Shown here piece by piece: positions 6,825-15,195 of a stretch of DNA of 42,076 bases; the first letter of the stretch is position 1; each line of letters begins with the position of its first letter. The notes under the pieces were generated by a model. The model made no database searches and was not told the origin of the DNA. It saw only the letters and a program-made list of their open reading frames with translations. The stretch is from Deltaproteobacteria bacterium. GTDB taxonomy: Bacteria; CG2-30-53-67. Location of the stretch: positions 1 through 42,076 of the forward strand of contig JAADIO010000041.1 in NCBI GenBank assembly GCA_013151235.1. Direction: 5' to 3'. The translations under genes were made by a program, and so were the position numbers.

Positions 6825-8345
6825 TTATGCAACCTCCACGGCATCGCGCAAAAGGTCCTGGACGATCCCGCCGTTCCCCGGATATTCGACGACCCGCACC
6901 TTCAGGGTCATAGGGTGAGTCCCCTCCTGCGCCAGTGTATTGTCAAATATGGTTTGCAAGCGTTCGATCAGGTAGCTCATCCCTTCCCCTTCCTCCGGGG
7001 TCATTACCACAAAACTCTCCCCCCCCATGTAGGAGACTACATCGGTGGCCCGGACATTTTCTTCAAAGAATCGTGCAATCCTTTGAAAACACCGTCTCCT
7101 CTCCTCCGGGTCGGAAAAGGCGGAAAGACGGCTCTGCAACCCTTTGAGATCAAAAAGTAGGAGGGCAAAGCTGTGATCACCGTAGCGGTCGCACCGCCGG
7201 ATTTCGTCGATGACCCGTCGGCTCATATATTGAAAACTGGGCAGGCCGGTCTCCCGGTCAACCATGGCCACCTGTTCCGACCGGCGGAGACGTACGGCCA
7301 GTTTCTCTTCGACAAAGCCAAGGGTTTTGAGTGCGAAGAGGATTCCCATGGCAATCAGCGCCAGCATCATCAGAGTGTATTCCGAGGGAATCAGGGTGAG
7401 GACGAAGGCGGTCAGGCCGAGGTGAATACAGAAGAAATAGATCAGGAGGACGACTTTCTTCTCCCGGATACCGAGTCGAACCAGGCGGTGATGGAGATGT
7501 TCCCCGTCGGCGGAGAAGATATTCTTCTTGACCTTGCTTCGACGGATCACGGCCATCAGGGTGTCGAGCACGGGCACCCCGAGCGCAGCGAGGGGGATCA
7601 TGAGGGCCATCATGGTCGCCCCCTTCTGCAATCCCTCAATCCCGACGACAGAGAGGACAAAACCTAAAAACATGCTCCCGGCATCCCCTAAAAAGATCCG
7701 GGCCGGAAAAAAATTATACCGGAGAAATCCGAGGCAACTCCCGGCCAGTACGGCCGTCAGCACCATCCCGGTCAGGTCGCCCCGGTGCCCTGCCACGGCA
7801 AAAAGCGTCAGGGATCCGATGAGGGCGACCCCCGAGGCCAGGCCGTCAAGCCCGTCGATCAGGTTCATGGCATTGACCATGGCCACAACCCAAAGAACGG
7901 TGACGATCCCCCCGGGGACCGGGCCGAGATGAAAATTCCCGCCCAAGGGGTTGGTGAGAAATTCGATTCGGACACCGGCCCAGGCAAGAGAAATCCCGGC
8001 CAGGATCTGCCCCCCCAATTTCCAGCGGGGCCGAAGAGAACGGAAATCGTCGACCAACCCGGTGAACAGGACCAGGGTCCCCCCGCAGAGAAATCCCGTG
8101 ACCGCCTTTTCTTTCATATTCAGGAGATCGGGAAATTTGATCGCCGTAACGAGAAAAACCGCCATGAACCCGGCAAAGATCGCCACACCCCCGAAGTAGG
8201 GGATATTCCGGGCATGGATCTTTCTCCCGCCCGGCCGGTCAACACAGCCGAGCCGCAGGGCAAGATGTCCGGCCACCGGGGTCGTAACAAGAGATGAGAG
8301 CAACGCTCCGGTAAAAAGAAAGAGATAAAAGATCCAGGGGGTCAT
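6825..8345 (-). CDS. MraY/WecA-family undecaprenyl-phosphate sugar-1-phosphate transferase fused to a degenerate GGDEF domain
   Basis: Residues 1-345 form a multi-pass phospho-N-acetylhexosamine transferase that loads the first sugar phosphate onto undecaprenyl phosphate. They show DD (99-100), NLIDGLDGLA (161-170), FLGDAGS (218-224) and HLHHR (283-287). Residues 355-506 are a GGDEF-type domain: it opens with VDRETGLPSFQYM, has FDLKGL at 398-403 and carries GGESF (441-445) where GGDEF is expected. The Glu-to-Ser change should abolish diguanylate cyclase activity. RATD (432-435) lies exactly five residues before the GG, the position of the inhibitory c-di-GMP-binding RxxD site. So the tail may sense c-di-GMP rather than make it. 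The gene is four bases downstream of a GT4 gene and belongs to the exopolysaccharide operon. Confidence 0.9.
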   Translation of the reverse strand: MTPWIFYLFLFTGALLSSLVTTPVAGHLALRLGCVDRPGGRKIHARNIPYFGGVAIFAGFMAVFLVTAIKFPDLLNMKEKAVTGFLCGGTLVLFTGLVDDFRSLRPRWKLGGQILAGISLAWAGVRIEFLTNPLGGNFHLGPVPGGIVTVLWVVAMVNAMNLIDGLDGLASGVALIGSLTLFAVAGHRGDLTGMVLTAVLAGSCLGFLRYNFFPARIFLGDAGSMFLGFVLSVVGIEGLQKGATMMALMIPLAALGVPVLDTLMAVIRRSKVKKNIFSADGEHLHHRLVRLGIREKKVVLLIYFFCIHLGLTAFVLTLIPSEYTLMMLALIAMGILFALKTLGFVEEKLAVRLRRSEQVAMVDRETGLPSFQYMSRRVIDEIRRCDRYGDHSFALLLFDLKGLQSRLSAFSDPEERRRCFQRIARFFEENVRATDVVSYMGGESFVVMTPEEGEGMSYLIERLQTIFDNTLAQEGTHPMTLKVRVVEYPGNGGIVQDLLRDAVEVA

Positions 8346-8349
8346 AATG

Positions 8350-9573
8350 TTATCCGGTCTTCCGGTTTGCGATCACCTTCTCGAAATCGCAGCGCTTCAA
8401 AGATAATTCAGGTACGGCGATCCCTTTTTGCTTCAGGCAAAGATCGTACACCGCAACAATCTCATCGACCATGGTCCCGGCATCAAACTTTTCGCCAATC
8501 CGCCGCCGGGCATTTTCCCCCATCCGAAGCCGCAGGCCCGGATCGTTGAGAAGCCGGAGCATCGCCTCCGCAAGGAGAGACGGTTCCCCGGGAGGAATCA
8601 ATATCCCTGTTTTCCCGTCAACCACGACATCGGGGATCCCCCCGACGGTTGTCGCCACCACGGCTTTCCCGGAGGCACCGGCCTCGAGGAGGACTCGGCC
8701 CATCCCTTCGTAGAAGGAAGGAAGGATACAGAAATCACAGAGGGCCGTGATCTCGGCAATCTTCGTCCGGAATCCCGCGAAGATAACCGATGCCTCGATC
8801 CCGTATTCCCGGACCCGTTCACGCAGGGAGGGTTCCAGGTCTCCCTCTCCCACGAGGAGGAGTTTTACATCAGGATGTTTCTTCAACACACCGGTTATCG
8901 CCTTCAGCGCGACGGTGTGTCCTTTGCCTTCCCAAAGCTTCGAAACAAAACCGATCACCGGGTCCGTCATCCCGAGACCGAGTTCGTTCCGGAGCCGTCC
9001 CTGTTCCGCCCGGTCATACTTACGAAAGGCCTCCAGATCGATCCCGCTGTAGATTTTCGAGTACGCCCCCTCCTGGAGGATTCCTTCCCGTTCCGCCCAG
9101 TCGATCATCGGCTGGGAGATATAGATCATCCGGTCCGCCCATCGGGCGGCCCGCCGTTCCAGTCTTTTAAAAAGAACCCGCCGGATCCACGGTTCATTGT
9201 CGTGGAAGGAAAAACCGTGGACCGTATGGATCACTACGGGGGTCTTTGCAATCTTCCCGGCCAGTCGGCCCAGGAACCCCGCCTTGGAGTTATGGGTATG
9301 GACGACGGTGATCTCTTCCCGGCGCAGAATCCGCACCAGTTCGAAGAGGGCCCGAAGGTCCTTCACCGGATGGAGCGGCTGCACCATGTTCCGCACCTCG
9401 TGAACGGCCATGCCGTTTCCCCGGACAATGTAATTAAGCATCCCCCCCGGGGCGCAGGCAAGAGAAACCTCGAAACGATCCCGGGGCGTCCGTTTCATCG
9501 TCAGGTAGGTGTTGATCCCCGACCCGCTTACGATCGGGAGGGTATGGACGTGCAGGACCTTGATCCGGTTCAT
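8350..9573 (-). CDS. Family 4 glycosyltransferase (GT-B fold)
   Basis: This 407-residue protein has an N-terminal acceptor-side domain (VLHVHTLPIVSGSGINTYL; VVHTHNSKAGFLGRL near 95-109) and a C-terminal nucleotide-sugar domain. The latter carries IGFVSKLWEGKGH and the GT4 E-x7-E motif in FYEGMGRVLLEAGASGKAVV. It should transfer a hexose from a nucleotide sugar to the growing lipid-linked repeat unit in the cytoplasm. The ATG at 9573 directly abuts the upstream stop (TGA ATG), with GGAG eight bases upstream. The four-base gap to the phosphotransferase gene supports one transcript. Sugar and linkage cannot be read from the sequence. Confidence 0.9.
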   Translation of the reverse strand: MNRIKVLHVHTLPIVSGSGINTYLTMKRTPRDRFEVSLACAPGGMLNYIVRGNGMAVHEVRNMVQPLHPVKDLRALFELVRILRREEITVVHTHNSKAGFLGRLAGKIAKTPVVIHTVHGFSFHDNEPWIRRVLFKRLERRAARWADRMIYISQPMIDWAEREGILQEGAYSKIYSGIDLEAFRKYDRAEQGRLRNELGLGMTDPVIGFVSKLWEGKGHTVALKAITGVLKKHPDVKLLLVGEGDLEPSLRERVREYGIEASVIFAGFRTKIAEITALCDFCILPSFYEGMGRVLLEAGASGKAVVATTVGGIPDVVVDGKTGILIPPGEPSLLAEAMLRLLNDPGLRLRMGENARRRIGEKFDAGTMVDEIVAVYDLCLKQKGIAVPELSLKRCDFEKVIANRKTG

Positions 9574-10785
9574 TCATGCCACTCCATGTCTGGCAGACCT
9601 GTCCGCAAATTCGACGACATTCGAGTGCGGCAGGGCAGCCTCCGCCCCGCGCAGAGAAACCAGTGGTCCCTCACCTGCGGCGGCAGCCCTCGGCCCTGCG
9701 GCAACAGTTTCCTCCACGACCTTTAAGACCTCCTCCGGACGGATTGACCAGAGGCAGTCCCGGTCCCGGCAATCAAAATTCGTACAAGGGCTGCAGACCA
9801 CTGGATGATAAAGCAGATGATGAAACCCCTCCCCCCCGTAAGGACCATACCGACCCGGCTTGCCCGGTCCGAAGAGGGCCACGACGGGGATCCCGACCGC
9901 CACGGCCAGGTGCATCGGGCCCGTATCGTTCGTAACCACCAGGTCACAGGTTTCGAACAGCGCCGCCAGCTCGGGAAGGGAAAGTTTTCCGGCCAGATCG
10001 ACGGGACGATGGTCCATCTCGGAGATAATCCGTTCTACAACAGGACGGTCGGCCTCACTACCGACGATCAGGATCTCCGCACCGGTCCTTTCCGTCAGCC
10101 GATCGGCAAGGGAGGCGAAATACTCCGCCGGCCACCGTTTATAGACGGCATCGCCCCCGGGGTTCAGGACAATACGAAGGCTTCCTCTTTTCCCCGCCTC
10201 CCCGGCCTGAAGAACCCCGGCGACACGGGAACGGTCTTTATCACTCACCGGAAACGCAAGCCCCTCTCCGGGATCTTCCGCCCCAACGAGGCGGACCACA
10301 TCAAGGTTCAGGTCAACCTCATGACGGGAGGCAAAGGCCGGGTCCTCCCAGGAGTCATCGATTGCGGCATCATAGAAGGTTCCCCGTCCGTCGGTGTTCC
10401 TCCCAACGGAAAATTTCGCCCCCACCACCTGCAACAGCAGCCGGAAGCGGAAGGCACCGCGGCGGGAAAAGAGATGATAGAGATTGACCGCCAGATCGTA
10501 TTGTCTGCTCCGGAGCTGACGGAGAAGATGGAACAACGGCTTGATCTCGGAGAGGACGATCCGGTTCTGCATCCCTTCCGTAGGGATCTCGAAAACATGG
10601 TCCACATAAAGGCATCGCTCCAGAAGAGGAACGCATTTCGGTGTCACCAGAAGATCAATCACCGCTTCCGGGAAGCGTGCCCGGAGAGCACGAAGAGCCG
10701 GTACGGCGAGGATCAGATCGCCGATTCCCGCCGCCTTGATCACCAGAATTCTCCCGGCCTTGCCCGACCATATTTTCGAGATCAT
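9574..10785 (-). CDS. Family 9 glycosyltransferase (heptosyltransferase-like)
   Basis: This 403-residue GT9 protein opens with ILVIKAAGIGDLILAVPALRALRARFPEA, the usual acceptor-binding start, and contains LNPGGDAVYKRWP, LVTNDTGPMHLAVAVGIPVVALFGP and a C-terminal cysteine group (CSPCTNFDCRDRDC) found in a subset of the family. Such enzymes use ADP-heptose or related donors in lipopolysaccharide or other surface glycans. The ATG at 10785 sits one base after the stop of the amidotransferase gene, with AGGAG nine bases upstream; an upstream in-frame ATG at 10839 would overlap that gene by over 50 bases and is less likely. The C-terminal 35 residues or so are low-complexity Ala-rich sequence. Confidence 0.88.
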   Translation of the reverse strand: MISKIWSGKAGRILVIKAAGIGDLILAVPALRALRARFPEAVIDLLVTPKCVPLLERCLYVDHVFEIPTEGMQNRIVLSEIKPLFHLLRQLRSRQYDLAVNLYHLFSRRGAFRFRLLLQVVGAKFSVGRNTDGRGTFYDAAIDDSWEDPAFASRHEVDLNLDVVRLVGAEDPGEGLAFPVSDKDRSRVAGVLQAGEAGKRGSLRIVLNPGGDAVYKRWPAEYFASLADRLTERTGAEILIVGSEADRPVVERIISEMDHRPVDLAGKLSLPELAALFETCDLVVTNDTGPMHLAVAVGIPVVALFGPGKPGRYGPYGGEGFHHLLYHPVVCSPCTNFDCRDRDCLWSIRPEEVLKVVEETVAAGPRAAAAGEGPLVSLRGAEAALPHSNVVEFADRSARHGVA

Positions 10786-10786
10786 C

Positions 10787-12706
10787 TCAACCCGCTCCTG
10801 TAAGAATACCTTCACGATGGGAGATTCGTTCCCGGTCAAGATAAAGACGGCACCAGACTTCCAGGGAAAGAAGCGCCCAGATCTGGTGCGTCATGACCCG
10901 TTTCCCCTGGAAATGATCGGCGATCATCGTCTCAAGACAGGCGGGCCGGAAAAACCCCCGTGCCGTCGACCGCGGGGCCAGCAGCATCTCCCGCACATAC
11001 CCCTCCAGGTCCCGGCGGAACCAGGAACCGATCGGGACCATGAACCCCTGTTTTTTCCTGTTCAGGATCGCAGACGGCAGGACCCCTTTCATCATCTCCT
11101 TCATCAATCCCTTCAGACGGAGCCCCCTCATCCTGAACGAGGTGGGGAGGGCCGACATGAACTCCACGAGACGGTGGTCGCAGAAGGGAACCCGGAGTTC
11201 CAGGGAATGATTCATGCTCATGGCATCTCCCATCAAAAGGAGGTCCGACGGGAGATAGGTCGTCAGATCGTGCAGCACAACATTCCCGACATAGTCCCCT
11301 CCCCCCAGGCACAGCCGGGCCGCCCGCCGGGCTTCCCCTCCCTCCACCGGCAGCAGTTCCCGGAATTCATCCGTATAGAGGGAGTCTTTCATCTGCGGAG
11401 TCACGAAGGTCGTCCAGTCGAGATAACGCTCCGCCGGATCGGTAAGCCCCCCCCGGGCAAAACGCTTGATCCAGCCGCCGATATTCCGGCTCCGGGTACT
11501 CTCGGGGATCCGCTCCGCGAGGGGCGGGACCACCCCCCTGCGAATCCACGACGGGACACGGTCATAGAGGCGGGAAAGACGCGCCCCTAAATAGCGGGGA
11601 TAGCCGAGAAAAATCTCATCGCCACCGATCCCGCTTAAAGCCACCGTCACAAAACGGCGGGTCTCCCGGGAGACGAGAAAGGTCGGGAGGGCCGAGGAAT
11701 CGGCGAACGGTTCCCCCACGGCTTCGATGATTTCCGGAAGGAGGGAGACCACATCGGGAGCCAGGATAAATTCATGATGATCGGTGCCGAAGGCGTCCGC
11801 CACGATCCGGGCCTCGGCCAGCTCATTATAGGAGGCATCTTCTTCTCCGTAACCGATGGTGAAGGTCTTCACCGGCTCGCTCATGCACTCCGACAGGAAG
11901 GCGACGATACAGGCCGAATCCATCCCGCCGCTCAGGAAGGCACCGAGGGGGACCTCGCTGATCATACGGGACCGGACGGCATCACGCAGCAGGGCAAGGG
12001 CCTGTTCCTTCGCCTCTGCGAAGGAAACCTTCTCCCCGGCCTCAGGCATGGGGGGCGTCCAGTAACGGCGGATGTTGATCTCACCCCGGTGCCAGGTCAG
12101 GCAATGGCCGGGAAGAAGCTTTTGGACGGAACGGAAGATACTCATCGGCGCCGGGACATAGAGAAGGCTCAGGTAGGCATCGACCGCCTCAGTCCTCAGG
12201 GTATTCAGCGATGGGTCGGCGGCAAGGAGCGCCCGGATCTCTGAGGCAAAGAGGAGACGGTCCCCCTGTTCGGCGTAGACCAGCGGTTTGATTCCGAGGC
12301 GGTCCCGGACCAGCAGGAGACGTTCCGCCCTGCGGTCCCAGAGGGCGAATGCGAACATCCCCTGGAGACGGGAAAGGCAGTCCTCCCCGTAATCTTCATA
12401 GAGATGAACGATCACCTCCGTGTCGGAAAAGGTGGAGAACTCATGGCCTCTCCGGACAAGGTCCCGCCGCAACTCCCGGTAGTTGTAGATCTCTCCGTTG
12501 AAGACCACACAGACCGATTTCTCTTCATTGAAGATCGGCTGGTGTCCCGAGGCAAGGTCGATAATCGCAAGGCGCCGCATTCCGAGGGAGACGGAGCGAT
12601 CCAAAAAGACCCCTTCGTCATCAGGGCCGCGATGAAAGATGGACCGGCACATCACCGACAGCAGGGATGGATCAGGCCTGCCCGCAATTCCAACGATTCC
12701 GCACAA
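10787..12706 (-). CDS. Asparagine-synthase-like glutamine amidotransferase
   Basis: This 639-residue protein joins a class II glutaminase domain and an ATP-pyrophosphatase synthetase domain. The N-terminal nucleophile must be Cys2. The codon before this Cys is TTG at 12706, with GAGGGA just upstream, so I place the start there rather than at 12727. Other landmarks are HRGPDDEG, GMRRLAIIDL, FNGEIYNY and SGGMDSACI (the pyrophosphate loop). AsnB paralogues are common in exopolysaccharide and exosortase-linked loci, where they probably amidate a sugar acid or precursor rather than supply asparagine; that role is inferred from context. It is the first gene of its minus-strand run (12706 down to 6825), after an AT-rich leader. 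Confidence 0.9.
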   Translation of the reverse strand: MCGIVGIAGRPDPSLLSVMCRSIFHRGPDDEGVFLDRSVSLGMRRLAIIDLASGHQPIFNEEKSVCVVFNGEIYNYRELRRDLVRRGHEFSTFSDTEVIVHLYEDYGEDCLSRLQGMFAFALWDRRAERLLLVRDRLGIKPLVYAEQGDRLLFASEIRALLAADPSLNTLRTEAVDAYLSLLYVPAPMSIFRSVQKLLPGHCLTWHRGEINIRRYWTPPMPEAGEKVSFAEAKEQALALLRDAVRSRMISEVPLGAFLSGGMDSACIVAFLSECMSEPVKTFTIGYGEEDASYNELAEARIVADAFGTDHHEFILAPDVVSLLPEIIEAVGEPFADSSALPTFLVSRETRRFVTVALSGIGGDEIFLGYPRYLGARLSRLYDRVPSWIRRGVVPPLAERIPESTRSRNIGGWIKRFARGGLTDPAERYLDWTTFVTPQMKDSLYTDEFRELLPVEGGEARRAARLCLGGGDYVGNVVLHDLTTYLPSDLLLMGDAMSMNHSLELRVPFCDHRLVEFMSALPTSFRMRGLRLKGLMKEMMKGVLPSAILNRKKQGFMVPIGSWFRRDLEGYVREMLLAPRSTARGFFRPACLETMIADHFQGKRVMTHQIWALLSLEVWCRLYLDRERISHREGILTGAG

Positions 12707-12827
12707 AATTCCCTCTTTTCCAAACAAAATCAGGGAAGGATAAAAAGAGCTTTCTATTTAATTTTAATACAGTCAGCAAATTTAGACAATATTTTATTAT
12801 CCAAAACATTGACGGGAAAAAGGGGTC

Positions 12828-12909
12828 AAAGGGGTCAAGTCTGCTCTTGGCTCACATTGATCCAGAAAAATTTTTCGTAAGGTAAGTCAAGAGCAGACTT
12901 GACCCCTTT
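12828..12909. repeat. Perfect 22-bp inverted repeat (REP/MITE-like element)
   Basis: The arm 12828-12849 (AAAGGGGTCAAGTCTGCTCT and two more bases) is the exact reverse complement of 12888-12909, enclosing a 38-base spacer. A short tandem duplication of AGGGGTCAA precedes the left arm. From memory, repeats of this 'GGGGTCAAGTCTGCTCTTG' type recur in genomes carrying REP-associated tyrosine transposases, but no transposase gene is present here. It lies in the divergent gap between the amidotransferase and nucleotidyltransferase genes, upstream of the latter's promoter. As RNA it could form a strong hairpin. Confidence 0.8.
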
Positions 12910-12925
12910 ATGGTTGAGATAACGG

Positions 12926-12954
12926 TTGATTTTAAGTATTGTTTAATTTATAAT
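12926..12954 (+). promoter_or_regulatory. Candidate sigma-70 promoter of the nucleotidyltransferase gene
   Basis: TTGATT (12926-12931) and a perfect TATAAT (12949-12954) are separated by 17 bases in an AT-rich stretch, unlike the surrounding GC-rich DNA. Transcription would begin near 12961, giving a leader of about 29 bases before the TTG start at 12990. The divergent amidotransferase gene has an AT-rich leader (about 12720-12810) with several weak -10-like boxes, none convincing enough to list. Confidence 0.6.
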
Positions 12955-12989
12955 TTATATATAGTTATGTTGTTTTATTGGAGTAATAC

Positions 12990-14072
12990 TTGAGATATTT
13001 TACCGTGGCCAACAAGAAGAAAAATCATGAACCGGAGAGACGGCTCATGACCCTCCTGAACCGGATCACCGGACTCGATAGGGAAGCCATCGGAACACTC
13101 CTTGAAAAAGGGCGGGACTGGGATTCTTTTTGCCGGACTTCCGTCGCCCTCCTTGCCGCTCCTCTCTTTTACTGGAACCTGAAACCGTGGGAAGGGCAGG
13201 AACCGATCGCCACCGAACTCATCCCCTTTCTCAGGGAGGAGTACCTGGAGACCCTGGCCCGGAACCTGTATCTCTTTCATGAGTGCGATACCGTCCTGGA
13301 AAAGCTGGCCGGCAAGGGGATCCCCGTCATCCCCCTGAAGGGAGCAGCCCTGGCACGGGACCTCTACCCTTCCATCGCCGTCCGTCCCATGTTCGATATC
13401 GATCTCCTGGTCCGCAGGGAGGATCTTCCCGCCGTCGACGAGGTCCTGCGGAAGAACCGGTACCGTCCCCTGTCCGCTCCGGACCCGGGTAAGGGTTTCA
13501 CTTACGAAAGCCACTACATCAAGGAGACGAAGGCCCCCGTCGTTCTCGAGATCCACTGGAACCTGGGGGAAGAGAACCGCTACCGGCTCGACATCGACGG
13601 GATCTGGAGCCGGGCCGTCCCGAATGCCGGGGGAACCGGCCTTGCAATGTCCGCCGAAGATACGCTCCTCTACCTGGCCCAGCACTTCTTCAAGCACTAT
13701 CTCTTCAAGCGGCTGATCTGGCTCTGCGACATCCACGAGTGGATCGGGCGGGAAGATATCCGCTGGGATCTTCTCATCGAACGGGCACAGTCCCAGTCGA
13801 TCGCCACCTTCCTCTTCTATACCCTGAAGATCTACGAGGACTTTTATGAAACGGACCTTCCCATCCGTCCGGAATCGATCCTGAAGATCGGCCCCCTCCG
13901 CAAAGCCGTCCTGAACGGCTATGTCCGCCGTTTTCCCATGTTCCGCTCCGTGGAAAAGGAGAACTACCTCCGCCAGCGGATCTTCGCCTTCAGTTGCATC
14001 GACCGGATGCCCGACCGTCTACGCTTTACAATGGATGCACTGCGGCGGGACCGGGAACGGCGGTCTGCCTGA
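12990..14072 (+). CDS. Nucleotidyltransferase-family protein (NTP_transf_5-like)
   Basis: This 360-residue protein resembles the uncharacterised nucleotidyltransferase family often found in exopolysaccharide and exosortase loci. Support comes from IPLKGAALARDLYPS (about 112-126), the RPMFDIDLLVRREDL segment (D-x-D, candidate metal ligands) and a downstream EIHWNL..., LAQHFFKH pattern. The start is TTG at 12990 with GGAG six bases upstream; a GTG at 13005 is possible. It is the only plus-strand gene within the polysaccharide block and its last 47 bases overlap the 3' end of the convergent GT9 gene. It has its own promoter candidate. The biochemical role is not established for this family; modification of a small molecule or sugar is a guess. 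Confidence 0.8.
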   Translation: MRYFTVANKKKNHEPERRLMTLLNRITGLDREAIGTLLEKGRDWDSFCRTSVALLAAPLFYWNLKPWEGQEPIATELIPFLREEYLETLARNLYLFHECDTVLEKLAGKGIPVIPLKGAALARDLYPSIAVRPMFDIDLLVRREDLPAVDEVLRKNRYRPLSAPDPGKGFTYESHYIKETKAPVVLEIHWNLGEENRYRLDIDGIWSRAVPNAGGTGLAMSAEDTLLYLAQHFFKHYLFKRLIWLCDIHEWIGREDIRWDLLIERAQSQSIATFLFYTLKIYEDFYETDLPIRPESILKIGPLRKAVLNGYVRRFPMFRSVEKENYLRQRIFAFSCIDRMPDRLRFTMDALRRDRERRSA

Positions 14073-15195
14073 ACGCTTTGCGGAAGGCCCTGAAAACTTC
14101 ATCCGGGAGAATCCCCCGCATACAATCATGGGTCTTCACCCTGCACCAGCCCCGGTTACAGCCGATACAGGGAAGATCATTCATACGAAAGACATGGTGT
14201 TCCATGCCCTGCGGCCACCATTGAACCGCCTTCGTCGGCCCCATGAAAGAAAAGGTCTTTGTCCCCACGGCACAGGCCAGATGGAGGGGCCCGGAGTTGT
14301 TACAGATCAGAAGATCGAGCCGGGAGAGAAAGACCGCGAAATCCCGCAGGGACGGAAAGGGGGGCGCAACCTCCGGCCTCATCCGCATCCGTTCCTGTAC
14401 CCGGCGGAGAATCTCCCAGTCGGACGGTCCGCCGCAAAGGACAACCCGTGCCGATCCTTTTTCAATCAGGAGATCCGACAGTTCAGCGAAATACTCCACC
14501 GGCCAGCGTTGCGTCCAGTGGGTGCCGCCGGGATGAACCCCGACGAGGGGAATTCCCTCATTTTTCCGGCCCACCGGATGACCCGGCCGGAACGGCTCCG
14601 TGGCGTTACCCGGCAGATCCAGCCGGACTTCCCGGGAGGGATTTTCAACCCCCAGCGGCACGAGGAGCGCAAGGAGCCGATCGACGGTATGTTTTTCACC
14701 GTCCGGTCCCGGCACAACCTCATCGAAGAAGACGCCCCTTCCGTCCTGACCGTAGCCGACGGAATAACCCGATCCGGCCAGTCCGGCAAGAAACGCGGGG
14801 AAGAGCAACCCGTCGGTGTTCAGGTCAATAACAAGATCAAATTCGTTTTCCCGGAGCGACCGGACAAGTCTCCGTATCCCGGTCAATCCTCCCCGACAGG
14901 TACCGACCATGACGTCATCCACCCCGGGACAAAGATCGAAGATTTCTCTGACGGCCGGAGGGCAAAGCACAAGGATTCGGGCGCCGGGGAAACGGCCCCG
15001 CAGGACGGAAACGCAGGGAAGGGAAAGAACGGCGTCCCCGAGCCGCTGCTGGGAAATAACCAGGATCCGTCCGGGAGATTCCGGGAACTTCCTTTTTGGT
15101 CTTCCCGCCCCGCAAAGAACGAGCAGGAAAAGCCCGCCCCTGCGAAGGGAAAGCAGGGATTTCTTCAGGAGGGACCGCATCCGATGAAAGATCAT
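14026..15195 (-). CDS. Family 9 glycosyltransferase (heptosyltransferase-like), second copy
   Basis: This 389-residue GT9 protein has a short basic and hydrophobic N-terminus (about 10-30, possibly membrane-associating) before ILVISQQRLGDAVLSLPCVSVLRGRFPGA. It also has VGVHPGGTHWTQRWP and LLICNNSGPLHLACAVGTKTF. A Cys cluster near the end (CIGCNRGWCRVKTHDC) parallels that of the other GT9 protein in this locus, so the two are related but not near-identical. The start overlaps the upstream GT4 stop as ATGA (15192-15195). Its 3' end overlaps the convergent nucleotidyltransferase gene, which makes it the last gene of the upstream minus-strand run. Confidence 0.88.
   Translation of the reverse strand: MIFHRMRSLLKKSLLSLRRGGLFLLVLCGAGRPKRKFPESPGRILVISQQRLGDAVLSLPCVSVLRGRFPGARILVLCPPAVREIFDLCPGVDDVMVGTCRGGLTGIRRLVRSLRENEFDLVIDLNTDGLLFPAFLAGLAGSGYSVGYGQDGRGVFFDEVVPGPDGEKHTVDRLLALLVPLGVENPSREVRLDLPGNATEPFRPGHPVGRKNEGIPLVGVHPGGTHWTQRWPVEYFAELSDLLIEKGSARVVLCGGPSDWEILRRVQERMRMRPEVAPPFPSLRDFAVFLSRLDLLICNNSGPLHLACAVGTKTFSFMGPTKAVQWWPQGMEHHVFRMNDLPCIGCNRGWCRVKTHDCMRGILPDEVFRAFRKAFRQTAVPGPAAVHPL

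Noticed and set aside
5730-7160. Long plus-strand open frame of 476 codons opposite the PHP and phosphotransferase genes
   Set aside because: Antisense to two well-supported genes and spanning their boundary; the translation has no recognisable motif and is an effect of GC-rich codon use.
8428-9726. Plus-strand open frame of 432 codons opposite the GT4 gene
   Set aside because: Fully antisense to a clear glycosyltransferase; Pro/Arg/His-rich translation without domain features.
9805-10803. Plus-strand open frame of 332 codons opposite the GT9 gene
   Set aside because: Antisense shadow of a clear GT9 protein.
12975-13736. Minus-strand open frame of 253 codons opposite the nucleotidyltransferase
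   Set aside because: Antisense to a gene with promoter, ribosome site and family motifs; composition is shadow-like.
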